64,000 nucleotides of DNA from VRUE01 sp963824215 (GTDB taxonomy: Bacteria; Actinomycetota; Thermoleophilia; Solirubrobacterales; 70-9): contig CAWGOE010000004.1 of the NCBI GenBank assembly GCA_963824215.1, positions 62,001-126,000 on the forward strand, read 5' to 3'. The notes under the pieces were generated by a model, which saw only the letters and a list, made by a program, of their open reading frames with translations, made no database searches and was not told where the DNA came from. The translations under genes were made by a program, and so were the position numbers. Of the stretch, positions 30,016 to 38,093 are shown piece by piece. Positions within the stretch are counted from its first letter, which is position 1. Each line of letters opens with the position of its first letter.

Positions 30016-31434
30016 ATGCGAGAGGTGCGGATCAGGGACACGCTGAGCGGCGAGCTGCGCGCGCTCGACCCGGCCAGTGAGGTCGGGATCTACGCCTGCG
30101 GCCCGACCGTCTACAGCCGTATCCACATCGGCAACGCTCGCCCCTTCGTCATCTTCTCGCTGTTGGCGCGCTTTCTGCACTCCGAGGGCTACCGGGCGAA
30201 GCTGGTCGTCAACGTCACCGACATCAACGACAAGATCTACGACGCGGCGCGGGCGGCAGGTGAGCCCTCGGCCGAGTTCGCCGAGCGGATGACGCGGGCT
30301 TATTTAGAAGACACCGATCGGCTCGGCCTTGGCCGCCCCGACGCTGAGCCGCTGGCTACCGAGACGATCGAGGGGATCGTTGCCCTGATCAGCGACCTGG
30401 TCGAGGCGGGGCATGCCTATGAGTCCGGCGACGACGTCTACTTCCGCGTGCGCAGCTTCGATCGCTACGGCAAGCTCTCCAACCGGCGCACCGAGGACAT
30501 GGACCAGGGTGAGGAGGCGGGCTCCGCGTCGCTGAAGGAGGACCCGCTCGACTTCGCGCTCTGGAAGGCGCACAAGCAGGGGGAGGACACGAGCTGGGAC
30601 TCGCCTTGGGGTCCGGGGAGGCCTGGTTGGCACATCGAGTGCTCGGCGATGGCGGAGGCTGAGCTTGGCCCGTCGTTTGCGATCCACGGCGGTGGTTCTG
30701 ACCTCGTCTTCCCCCATCACGAGAACGAGATAGCCCAGTCCGAGGCGGCGGGGCGGTCGTTTGCCCAGCTTTGGATGCACAACGGGATGATCGAGACCGA
30801 CGCCGAGAAGATGTCGAAGTCGGAGGGGAACATCTTTCAGCTCGGCGAGGCGCTGGATCGGTATGGGCGTGAGGCGGTTGTTGCCTACCTCGTCTCTGGG
30901 CATTACAGGCAGCCGCTGGCGTTCGGGCCGGAGCAGATGGATGAGGCCGTTGCTCGGGTCGAGCGGTTGCGGAACTTCTTTAGGGAGCATGCCCGAGAGC
31001 CGGGGGGTCCCACGCCGGGAACCCGCGTCGAATTGCCTGGCACGGGCTCTGATCTCGCCGGCTCACAAGTTCCCATCGGGGGATCCCCCGGCTCTCGGAT
31101 CGAGGCGTTTCGTGAAGCTCTTGCTGACGATTTCAATACTCCCCGAGCGATGGCGGAGGTCTTCGAGCTTGTTGCAGAAGCGAACAGGGGGGATGTTCCG
31201 GGAGCTTCGGAGGCGGTGCGCGAGATGCTCGACCTCGTCGGTCTCAACTCCCTTACCCAGCCGGATCAGGGAGCTGAGACCGACGAGGTCGCGCGGAAGC
31301 TGATGGAGGAGCGCGAGGCAGCGCGTGCCGAGAGGGATTTCGAGCGTGCCGACAGGATTCGCGATGAGCTTGCGGCACTCGGTTGGGAAGTCAGGGACTC
31401 GGCCGCTGGTCCCAGCCTCGTTCCCAAGGTCTAG
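30016..31434 (+). CDS. cysS: Cysteinyl-tRNA synthetase with an in-frame palindromic insert
   Basis: 472 residues. Class I signatures are YACGPTVYSRIHIGNARPF near residue 25 (zinc Cys plus HIGN) and KMSKSEGN near 265. WHIECSAMAEAELG near 205 carries another zinc ligand. The linker between the catalytic core and the C-terminal helical domain (about residues 326-361, REPGGPTPGTR through SPGSR) is Gly/Pro/Ser rich. It is encoded by a 106-bp DNA palindrome at 30993-31098 that is related to the intergenic one at 57222. The reading frame is kept, and the catalytic motifs on both sides are intact, so the enzyme is probably active. rlmB starts on the next base after the stop. Confidence 0.95.
   Translation: MREVRIRDTLSGELRALDPASEVGIYACGPTVYSRIHIGNARPFVIFSLLARFLHSEGYRAKLVVNVTDINDKIYDAARAAGEPSAEFAERMTRAYLEDTDRLGLGRPDAEPLATETIEGIVALISDLVEAGHAYESGDDVYFRVRSFDRYGKLSNRRTEDMDQGEEAGSASLKEDPLDFALWKAHKQGEDTSWDSPWGPGRPGWHIECSAMAEAELGPSFAIHGGGSDLVFPHHENEIAQSEAAGRSFAQLWMHNGMIETDAEKMSKSEGNIFQLGEALDRYGREAVVAYLVSGHYRQPLAFGPEQMDEAVARVERLRNFFREHAREPGGPTPGTRVELPGTGSDLAGSQVPIGGSPGSRIEAFREALADDFNTPRAMAEVFELVAEANRGDVPGASEAVREMLDLVGLNSLTQPDQGAETDEVARKLMEEREAARAERDFERADRIRDELAALGWEVRDSAAGPSLVPKV
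30993..31098. repeat. Long palindrome, family 4, copy inside cysS
   Basis: The 18-bp ends CCGAGAGCCGGGGGGTCC and GGATCCCCCGGCTCTCGG are complementary with one mismatch. An inner GGGAAC/GTTCCC pair bounds a spacer that is 56 bp from GAACCCGC to GTTCCC, the same length as in the copy at 57222. It is fully translated. Confidence 0.85.
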
Positions 31435-32094
31435 ATGGCAAATCAGCTCATCTACGGGAAGCAACCGGTCGCGGAGGCGGAGCGCGGCAAGCGGCAGGTG
31501 CGGCGGGTCTGGCGCCTGCCTGAGAGCTCTGACGTGGAGCTCGAGCGGCTTTGCGGGTCGCCCGACCACCAGGGAGTGGTGGCGGAGGTTGACCCTTATC
31601 CCTATGCCGACCCCAGCGGGCCGCTGCGGCATCCCGACGCGCTGATCGTCGCCCTCGATCAGGTTCAGGATCCGCGCAACCTCGGTGCGGTCTGCCGCTC
31701 CGCGGAGTTCGCCGGCGCCGCCGGAGTCATCGTGCCAGAGCGCCGTGCAGCCGAGGTAACCCCAGTGGTCTGCAAGACCTCGGCGGGTGCAGTTGAGCAC
31801 CTAGATATCGCCCACGTCCGCAACCTCGCCGACTGGCTTGCCGAGGCAAAGGAGGCAGGCTTCTGGATCTGGGGAGCCGACGCCGAGGCCGACCAAGCCC
31901 CATGGTCAGTCAACCTAAGCGGACCAACCGTCCTAGTCCTAGGCGGTGAGGGCAAAGGCATCCGCCCCCGCGTCGCATCAGCTTGCGACGGTTTAGTCGC
32001 CTTGCCAAAGCTCGGCAAAGTCGACTCACTCAACGTCTCTTCAGCAGCTGCAGCCCTCCTCTTCGAGGCCACCCGCCAGCGCTCGCTCCCGTAG
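31435..32094 (+). CDS. rlmB: SpoU-family rRNA 2'-O-methyltransferase (RlmB/TrmH type)
   Basis: 219 residues. An N-terminal substrate-binding part begins LIYGKQPVAEA. The SPOUT domain has the three motifs DQVQDPRNLGAVCRSAEFAG near residue 73, VLVLGGEGKGIRP near 162, and KVDSLNVSSAAAALLFEATR near 194, which form the knotted SAM site. It methylates a guanosine ribose, most likely G2251-type in 23S rRNA. The start ATG follows the cysS stop directly. The cysS-rlmB-sigH order is the same as in Bacillus. It is shorter at the N-terminus than E. coli RlmB (243). Confidence 0.92.
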   Translation: MANQLIYGKQPVAEAERGKRQVRRVWRLPESSDVELERLCGSPDHQGVVAEVDPYPYADPSGPLRHPDALIVALDQVQDPRNLGAVCRSAEFAGAAGVIVPERRAAEVTPVVCKTSAGAVEHLDIAHVRNLADWLAEAKEAGFWIWGADAEADQAPWSVNLSGPTVLVLGGEGKGIRPRVASACDGLVALPKLGKVDSLNVSSAAAALLFEATRQRSLP

Positions 32095-32105
32095 CTGGAG
32101 TTCAC

Positions 32106-32137
32106 GGGATGGACGGGGGGACACCCCCGCCCATCCG
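32106..32137. repeat. GC-rich hairpin after rlmB
   Basis: GGATGGACGGGGGG and CCCCCGCCCATCC pair around ACA, 11 bp after the rlmB stop. There is no T-run, so it is not a classical terminator. A second weaker stem, CCAAATGC with CGCAATTTGG, follows at 32143-32166. Confidence 0.6.
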
Positions 32138-32168
32138 CAACGCCAAATGCAAAACTCGCAATTTGGGG

Positions 32169-32196
32169 TTGACAGAACTCCGCCAGTCGGTAAAGC
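32169..32196 (+). promoter_or_regulatory. Candidate promoter for the SigH-type sigma gene
   Basis: TTGACA (32169-32174) is followed after 16 bases by TAAAGC (32191-32196). The -35 is perfect, the -10 is weak. It would give a leader of about 105 bases. Confidence 0.4.
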
Positions 32197-32309
32197 TACC
32201 GCGCCAACAAGGGTGAACCTCAGCTTGAGTCTGAGATCCATCCGTCAATAGGGCGCCACCAGGGGAGGTATCGGCGCCACGACCCTTCATTCTCAAAGGA
32301 GAAGGATCA

Positions 32310-33017
32310 GTGGCTCTTTCCTCACCGACCCAGGAACTACGACTCCCCAGCGGCCATTTCAACGGCTCCACCCGACCAAACTCTCATCCTCAACTTGAGC
32401 TTGACGACCATTATCTGGTCGCGCTTGCCAAGGAGGGCCGGACCGATGCCTACGACGCGATCGTGCGGCGTTACCGTGGCTTCGTTCGCCTCAAGGCGTC
32501 GTCCTACTTCCTCCTCGGAGGAGAGAGCGACGACCTGATCCAGGAAGGCCTGCTCGGCCTTTACAAGGCAATCCGCGACTATCGCAGCGACCGTGAGTCG
32601 AGCTTTCGCAGCTTTGCCGAGCTCTGCATCACCCGCCAGATCATCACCGCGGTGAAGACGGCGACCCGCAACAAGCACACGCCGCTCAACCAGTACGTCT
32701 CCTTCAGCCAGACGCCGGCCGCGGCGGGCGACTCCGACACCACCCTCGACGAGATCCTGCCTGGGCCCAGCGTCACCGACCCGGTCAACCAGGTGATCGC
32801 CAGCGAAGAGTTGGAGAGTCTCGTCTCCTGCCTCTCCGGTAGCTCCGGGGTTCTCTCGGACCTCGAGAGCAGCGTCCTCTCCCTCTACCTCGACGGGCAC
32901 TCCTACGAGGCGACGGCAGAGCGCCTCGAGTGCGACACCAAGACCGTCGACAACGCCCTGCAGCGCGTCAAGCGCAAGGTGGCGGCACACCTAGACTCGC
33001 GCGAGGTGCCCGCATAG
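32310..33017 (+). CDS. sigH: RNA polymerase sigma factor, SigH (sigma-30) type
   Basis: 235 residues. After an N-terminal tail of about 30 residues come region 2 (DDLIQEGLLGLYKAIRDYR near 72 and SFRSFAELCITRQIITAVK near 95) and region 4 (LSDLESSVLSLYLDGHSY through TKTVDNALQRVKRKV near 185-220). The RQIITAVKTATRNKHTPLN segment is characteristic of the Bacillus SigH branch and not of ECF factors. The start is GTG at 32310 behind AAAGGAGAAGG. It follows rlmB, as in Bacillus where SigH drives entry into stationary phase and sporulation. Its targets here are unknown. Confidence 0.9.
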   Translation: MALSSPTQELRLPSGHFNGSTRPNSHPQLELDDHYLVALAKEGRTDAYDAIVRRYRGFVRLKASSYFLLGGESDDLIQEGLLGLYKAIRDYRSDRESSFRSFAELCITRQIITAVKTATRNKHTPLNQYVSFSQTPAAAGDSDTTLDEILPGPSVTDPVNQVIASEELESLVSCLSGSSGVLSDLESSVLSLYLDGHSYEATAERLECDTKTVDNALQRVKRKVAAHLDSREVPA

Positions 33018-33021
33018 AGCG

Positions 33022-34383
33022 CTAAGGCAGGAGCTGGAAGCGGAAGACGCTGGTGAAGTGCAGCGTGTCCGCGGGATTCAGGTTCGAGCCGCGCGACTCG
33101 AAGGCGACGAAGCGGCCGCTGGCGGAGATCGCCGGGTTGGCCGAGGGCGCGTTCGAGGCAGCGCTGCCACCGTCGGCCCGGGAGGCCAAAGTGACGCGTC
33201 CGCTGCTCATGTCGCGGACAAAGACATCTGGATCCTCGCCGTTTTCGTCTGGGCCGAGATTGCCCGCCTCTGACTCGAAGGCGATGTAGCGGCCGTTGGC
33301 CGAGATCGAGGGGTTCGACGAGTCGCCGTCCCCCGTTGCCCCCCGTTTGCCGCTTGCCCGCGAGACCAGGATCGTTCGATTCGTCTTCAGATCGCGGACA
33401 AAGACGTCTTCAATACTCCCTTTGTCGATTGCGCTGAGGTTCGTCGCCTCGCTGGCGAAAGCGACGTAGCGGCCGTTAGCGGAGATCGCGGGCAGCTTGC
33501 AGTCGCCGTTCCCGAGCCGACCGCGACGCCCCTCCTCGCGGGAGACGAAAAACGTGTGTCTCTCCTCCATGTCCCGCACGGCCACCTCGAGTGCGTGTCC
33601 GTGGCGGAAATGGGCGACGGTGAGGAAGGCGACCCAGCGTCCGTGGGCTGAGATCGACGGCGTATAGCCCCCGTCGAAGCGACCGCCGGCGCGGAAGCTG
33701 ACCCGGGCCACCGGCACCGTGGCGCCCGTGTCGATATCGCGAATGAAGACACCGCCGAAGCTGCCACGGAGGATGTTCGTCGCGTTGGTCTGGAAGGCGA
33801 CGAAGCGGCCGTCCGCCGAGATCGATGGGTTGCTGGAGTCCTCGTTGCCGCCGGCGCCGCGCTTTCCACTAGCACGTGATGCGAGAGCCACTTTCTGCCT
33901 GTTCCGGTCGTAGACGAAGATGTCGCGCACGGGGAAGGTGTCGCCGGCCGGCGTGGTCGAGTTGTCGCGGTCTTCGTTGCTTAGATCCGGATCCTCAGAG
34001 GCGAACGCTAGGAAACGCCCATTGTCCGAGAGCGAGGGCGCACCTGCCTCGAAGCCGAGCCCCTGTTCGCTGGTACCGAATGGGACGTTGACCGCGGTCG
34101 TCCCACCACTCATATCGCGCAGGAAGATGCCGGTGCCGGTTGGCCCTGGGCCGCCAGCGCCATTGGGGTCGCTGGCGCTACTGACGGTGCCGACGTAGGC
34201 GACGAAATTGCCGTCGGCCGAGATCGCCGGATTGAAGTGCTCGGTAGGGCGGCTGGGCGCGTTCGGGTCATTGGGCTCGGAGACCAGCAGGGTCGAGCCG
34301 GTTGCGCCCAGGGAGACAGCGGCAAGGGAGAGGGTGATGGTCACCATCGCTGCCAGGGCGAGGGTTGCGAGCGGTCGCTTCAT
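33022..34383 (-). CDS. Secreted seven-bladed beta-propeller (PD40/TolB-like)
   Basis: 453 residues. A signal peptide (about 1-27) precedes seven repeats with the pattern xPxISAxGRxVAFxS, at for example PAISADGNFVAYVG, PSLSDNGRFLAFAS, PSISADGRFVAFQT, PSISAHGRWVAFLT, PAISANGRYVAFAS, PSISANGRYIAFES and PAISASGRFVAFES. Each is followed by a VxVRDxxSG-type strand. Seven such units make a closed propeller. The role is probably an extracellular binding or scaffold function, with no enzymatic motif seen. Its ATG overlaps the stop of the upstream saccharopine-dehydrogenase-like gene, so the two are coupled. Confidence 0.85.
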   Translation of the reverse strand: MKRPLATLALAAMVTITLSLAAVSLGATGSTLLVSEPNDPNAPSRPTEHFNPAISADGNFVAYVGTVSSASDPNGAGGPGPTGTGIFLRDMSGGTTAVNVPFGTSEQGLGFEAGAPSLSDNGRFLAFASEDPDLSNEDRDNSTTPAGDTFPVRDIFVYDRNRQKVALASRASGKRGAGGNEDSSNPSISADGRFVAFQTNATNILRGSFGGVFIRDIDTGATVPVARVSFRAGGRFDGGYTPSISAHGRWVAFLTVAHFRHGHALEVAVRDMEERHTFFVSREEGRRGRLGNGDCKLPAISANGRYVAFASEATNLSAIDKGSIEDVFVRDLKTNRTILVSRASGKRGATGDGDSSNPSISANGRYIAFESEAGNLGPDENGEDPDVFVRDMSSGRVTLASRADGGSAASNAPSANPAISASGRFVAFESRGSNLNPADTLHFTSVFRFQLLP

Positions 34384-35528
34384 CGTGGGCCCGAGCTGCC
34401 GGGCGCTGGCTCGACCTCGACCGACACCCCGAAGTCCGCCAGGGCGGCGAAGAACGAGGTGGGATCGAAGGCCTGCGCAGGTGCCAGAGCACCCTTGCGG
34501 TCATAAGCGGGGTCAGCGCAGAGCAGCGCCCCGTGCGCAAGGCTGACCGCGGTGAGGCCATAGACGTCGCCGCCACGAACGATGCCGCGCCGGGAGCCCG
34601 ACTTGCCCCGCGCTTCGCAACTGATCGTGAAGCGGGCCTTCTTACGGTCTTCCTCGCTGGGGGCAGCCGGTAGGCGCCGGATCAGTGCCCCCATCGCGCT
34701 GCGCAACGGAGTACGCATCGCCAGCCCGAGCAGGGGAGAGGAGGCGACGGCCACCGGCATCAGCCGCGGTGGCACGACCATCCCGTTGAGCAACGTCCGC
34801 ACTCGGGCCGTATCGACATGCCGCGGCACCGTGACCTGCTCACCGGCGGGGTAACGCAGCATCCGCTGCTCGCCGATCGGGTCGGGGAAGTGCCAGCGAC
34901 CGCCATCGGCGCTACGTGGCGCCGGCCGCCAATCCCCACCTGACCAAACGACATCGCCACCCCGCATGATCTCGAGCCCCGAAAGCGCGGTGCCATGCGT
35001 AGGCGCAAACCCGTGCACGCAATAAGCAACGACAATCTCCTCCAGCGGCCCCATCCCATCCGCAGTAAGTGCCGCGATCAGATCGCCAGGCAGGTAGTCG
35101 AACCCCATCCCCGAGACCAAGGCCGCTCCGGTCTCAGCCGCCCTCTCGCCATAGCGATCGAAGACCATCCGCATAAACGGTTGCTCCCCGGTCGTATCCA
35201 AGTAGTGCGTCCCGGTATCTGCGGCCGCGGCCACCACCGGCTCGCCATGGAGAGAGAACGGTCCAGCGCAAGCCACAACCACCGAGCAGGGCTCCAGCAT
35301 CTCCCGTAAGCCAGCCGGATCATCAACCGAAACAGCCTTAAAGGGCACGCCCCCAAGCTCCGCCGAAAGCGCCTCCAGCTTCCGAGCATCCCGTCCTGCA
35401 ATCAGGAAGTCAGCTCCCCCCTCCTTCAGCTCCCGGGCAATCAACCCACCCGTGAAACCGCTGGCTCCGTAGACAGCGATCGGTCCAGCGTGTGGGGGGC
35501 GCTCGGAGGAGGCGTCGTTCGTGGCCAT
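34380..35528 (-). CDS. Saccharopine dehydrogenase-like NADP-binding protein
   Basis: 382 residues. The Rossmann start is IAVYGASGFTGGLIARELKEGG near residue 17, followed by VVVACAGPFSLHGEPVV near 85 and DTTGEQPFM near 113. This is the pattern of the saccharopine dehydrogenase/trans-acting enoyl reductase family found in Mycobacterium lipid metabolism. Here no lysine-catabolic partner is present, so the substrate is unknown; a lipid-linked role is possible. It is likely the first gene of a two-gene operon with the propeller gene (ATGA overlap). Confidence 0.8.
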   Translation of the reverse strand: MATNDASSERPPHAGPIAVYGASGFTGGLIARELKEGGADFLIAGRDARKLEALSAELGGVPFKAVSVDDPAGLREMLEPCSVVVACAGPFSLHGEPVVAAAADTGTHYLDTTGEQPFMRMVFDRYGERAAETGAALVSGMGFDYLPGDLIAALTADGMGPLEEIVVAYCVHGFAPTHGTALSGLEIMRGGDVVWSGGDWRPAPRSADGGRWHFPDPIGEQRMLRYPAGEQVTVPRHVDTARVRTLLNGMVVPPRLMPVAVASSPLLGLAMRTPLRSAMGALIRRLPAAPSEEDRKKARFTISCEARGKSGSRRGIVRGGDVYGLTAVSLAHGALLCADPAYDRKGALAPAQAFDPTSFFAALADFGVSVEVEPAPGSSGPR

Positions 35529-35543
35529 CGACGGGACGGTATC

Positions 35544-36593
35544 TCAGGCCGCTCGCAGGTCGGTGAGTACATAATCCAGCAGTCTGTGGCCATGCTCAGA
35601 AGCCACGGAGATGTCCTCTGCCGTGACTTTCGCCCGGTGAAGAGACTGCATTCTCAGTACGTCGCCGTCGGTGCGGTTATTGGGGAAGACGCCGGCGTAG
35701 GAGACGCCTAGGCGCTCGAGGTGATCGGCCAGTAGGGCGGTGGCTGGGTTCTCGAGGGGGAGGTCTAGGTAGATGGCATCCAAGCACCTGTTGTGAAAGA
35801 GATGATGGCGCTCGGCTGCCACTACGGTCTCTAAGTCGGCACCTGGCTCGTGGGCGGTGATCAGCGCCAGGTTGTGGTCCTCATCTATCTCTACGTGCAG
35901 GCCAGTCCGCTCGGGTATTGGGACGCCCGGTGGCGGATCGGCCAAGGTGCCTCGCAGCTCGCATAGCTCCAGCGTCTGCCCGATGACGTCGCGGTGGCGC
36001 TCCGGCGCGTAGACCTCGCGCTCGTGGCCGTCGTTCAGCTTGGTGTAGAAGAGCGCTGCCGATTGGCGGCGGGGTCGCTGGTCGGTTGCCGCATCATTGC
36101 TTACGCTCGCCGGGATCCAGCCGAGCAGGAAGCCCGTCTCGTGGGCGCCCAGCTCCAGGTTGGCGCGCTGGCTGTAAGGGTGGGCCGCGGTTGCCTCGCT
36201 GTACATCCCCGCGAGGCCACGCTCTCTCGCCCAGTCCATCAGGTGCTGCTTGGTCCGCGTGAAGAGGTGCTGGCCGCGCGACGAGGGCATCGTAACCGCC
36301 TGGCCTGAGTGGCCAACCGCGTCGCCGGCCGCCGCCAGGCTCATTCCCTCGTGGCAGAGCAGCTCGCCTGCAGCCGACTCAGCTACCCAGGAGACGTAGG
36401 TCCCCGCTGCCAACCGCGCCTCCACTTCGACCTCGTCGTAGACCCAGCGCACGTCGTAGGTATCGCCGTAGGCGGCGCGAATAGCGTCGGTTAGAACGCT
36501 GCCTTCGCCCGGCTGCAAATACCTGAAAGTGACGGTGTCCGTTCCCACGCTATCGATCACCCTCTCTATATTCGGCAGAGAAAGCGAAATCAT
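35544..36593 (-). CDS. GNAT-like acetyltransferase family protein
   Basis: 349 residues. The first half has the GNAT-like segments VTFRYLQPGEGSVLTDAIRAAYGD near residue 20, a YVSWVAES strand, and TRTKQHLMDWARERGLAGMYSEAT near 115, followed by YSQRANLELGAHETGFLLGW. The second half looks like a second, more degenerate fold of the same kind. I see no clear catalytic site. A role in modification of an unknown amine is inferred only from the fold. The start codon lies 9 bp from the opposite-strand tRNA gene, so its promoter must overlap the tRNA. Confidence 0.7.
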   Translation of the reverse strand: MISLSLPNIERVIDSVGTDTVTFRYLQPGEGSVLTDAIRAAYGDTYDVRWVYDEVEVEARLAAGTYVSWVAESAAGELLCHEGMSLAAAGDAVGHSGQAVTMPSSRGQHLFTRTKQHLMDWARERGLAGMYSEATAAHPYSQRANLELGAHETGFLLGWIPASVSNDAATDQRPRRQSAALFYTKLNDGHEREVYAPERHRDVIGQTLELCELRGTLADPPPGVPIPERTGLHVEIDEDHNLALITAHEPGADLETVVAAERHHLFHNRCLDAIYLDLPLENPATALLADHLERLGVSYAGVFPNNRTDGDVLRMQSLHRAKVTAEDISVASEHGHRLLDYVLTDLRAA

Positions 36594-36602
36594 TCACTGC
36601 GT

Positions 36603-36675
36603 GCCCGCCTAGCTCAATTGGCAGAGCGCTTCCCTTGTAAGGAAGGGGTTCCCGGTTCAAATCCGGGGGCGGGCT
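36603..36675 (+). tRNA. tRNA-Thr (anticodon TGT)
   Basis: The cloverleaf is complete over 73 bases. The acceptor GCCCGCC pairs with GGCGGGC. The D arm is GCTC/GAGC, the anticodon stem CTTCC/GGAAG carries loop CTTGTAA (anticodon TGT), and the T arm CCCGG/CCGGG has loop TTCAAAT. CCA is not encoded. It ends 4 bp before the stop of the convergent SHOCT gene, so no terminator fits between them. Confidence 0.97.
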
Positions 36676-36679
36676 CTCC

Positions 36680-38068
36680 TCAAGAGCCGCTGTCGCCCAG
36701 GACCCGAGCCTTCTCCGCAGCGAGCTCCTCGTCCGTCAGGACACCCTTCGCGTGTAGGTCGGCAAGGCGCTCGAGACGGCGCAGGCGGCTGTCCTCGTCG
36801 TCAACCGGCGCTGCGGTGCTCTCTGGGCCGGGCTCGCCCTCGCCGCCGCCCGGTCTGCGCACCTCTGGCCGGCGCAGTTTCGAGACCCGCTCGCCGATGT
36901 CGGCGCTTTTCACGGCGCCCACAACGCGGTCCTTGGCGCCACCGAAGTAATCGTCGAGCTCTGCGTCGGGGAATTCCTCGCTGGTCTGTCTGCGCAGCTC
37001 GTGGATGCCGAAGGCGACGAAGCCGGCAAGGATCAGCGCGGTCAGGAAGGAGCGCAGGTTCTGAGTTGGCGCGGAGAGGAAGTAGAAGCAGATGACGACC
37101 GCTAGGCCGGTGTAGACGTAAGGCACGTAGTCGCGCAGGAAAGGGGTGGTGAAGCGGCGGGTGGCGCGGGCCGAGCCGGTCGGCGAGCCGAGCCAGCCGG
37201 CGATGCCGAAGAGGACGCCGAAGACGATCACCGTGGTCGCGATGCCGACCATCAGCGAGGTCGAGATCGACCAGGCTGCTTCGGCCGCGGGCTTGACGCT
37301 TTCTTCCTTGACCAGTTGATCGACGACGATGCCGCCGGCGATCTCGCGGAAGACGATCACGGCGAAGCCGGCGGCGATCAGCCCGATCCCACAGGAGAGG
37401 ATCGTCACCCAGCGGCTATCGCGCGAGAGGTAGATCGCCAGCCCGAAGCAGAGCAGCGTCAGCAGCGTGAGCACGATCGCCAGGCCTTTGATTGCGACTG
37501 CGATGTCCTGCGCGGTCTTCAGCTCGTCGGAGCGCAGGATCGTGATCTGACCTGCGTCAGGAGGCAGTTTCTCTGCCAGCTGGGAGGCGATCCCGATCTG
37601 GTCGGCGAGATTGGTGACGAGGCTGCCCAGCTGCAGCGTGACCTCGCCTTCGTCGGTTTCGACCGCCTCTTTCTTGTTTTCCAGCACCGCCAGGAGCTGT
37701 TCGTGGGCGCTGCGGTTGGCGTCCTTCCAGAGATCCTGTGCCGTCGTGGTCTGCAGCACCTGTTCGGCGCCACCCCCCGCCACCTGGCGCAGCCCTCCTG
37801 AGGCCGGCCCTGCCAAGTCCTTGAGGTCGCCGGGCAGGATCCCCTCGAGTTCTTTTTCGACGTCGACGTTGTCGTAGACCTGTTCGACCAGGTAGTCGCT
37901 GAGGGCGGCGCGGATCTTCTCGTCCTCGATCAGACGGCCGCTGGTCTCGACCCAGTCGTCGGTGTTGAGCGCCTGGCGCTCGGTCCAGATCGCGAAGACA
38001 CTGAGGAACGCGAGCACTGAGCCGAGCACCACGAGGGCTTTTACCGTGCGTCGGCGTGCGCGACTCAT
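36680..38068 (-). CDS. Multi-pass membrane protein with C-terminal SHOCT domain
   Basis: 462 residues. The N-terminal membrane segment (about 12-30) is followed by an extracytoplasmic helical region (about 35-185). Further membrane segments lie near 190, 220, 268, 312 and 335. A cytoplasmic linker rich in Gly/Pro/Glu ends in a SHOCT domain (RLRRLERLADLHAKGVLTDEELAAEK). SHOCT domains are short oligomerisation or interaction modules. The function is unknown. The 3' end converges on the tRNA-Thr gene with a 4-bp gap. The divergent VOC gene starts 25 bp away on the other side. Confidence 0.8.
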   Translation of the reverse strand: MSRARRRTVKALVVLGSVLAFLSVFAIWTERQALNTDDWVETSGRLIEDEKIRAALSDYLVEQVYDNVDVEKELEGILPGDLKDLAGPASGGLRQVAGGGAEQVLQTTTAQDLWKDANRSAHEQLLAVLENKKEAVETDEGEVTLQLGSLVTNLADQIGIASQLAEKLPPDAGQITILRSDELKTAQDIAVAIKGLAIVLTLLTLLCFGLAIYLSRDSRWVTILSCGIGLIAAGFAVIVFREIAGGIVVDQLVKEESVKPAAEAAWSISTSLMVGIATTVIVFGVLFGIAGWLGSPTGSARATRRFTTPFLRDYVPYVYTGLAVVICFYFLSAPTQNLRSFLTALILAGFVAFGIHELRRQTSEEFPDAELDDYFGGAKDRVVGAVKSADIGERVSKLRRPEVRRPGGGEGEPGPESTAAPVDDEDSRLRRLERLADLHAKGVLTDEELAAEKARVLGDSGS

Positions 38069-38093
38069 CGCTGGGGATGCTATACGTCACTCG

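Noticed and set aside
33022..34383. Possible tandem DNA repeat or CRISPR-like array in the propeller gene
   Set aside because: The repetition is at protein level (seven propeller blades) with diverged DNA. No CRISPR array or cas gene was found anywhere in the window.
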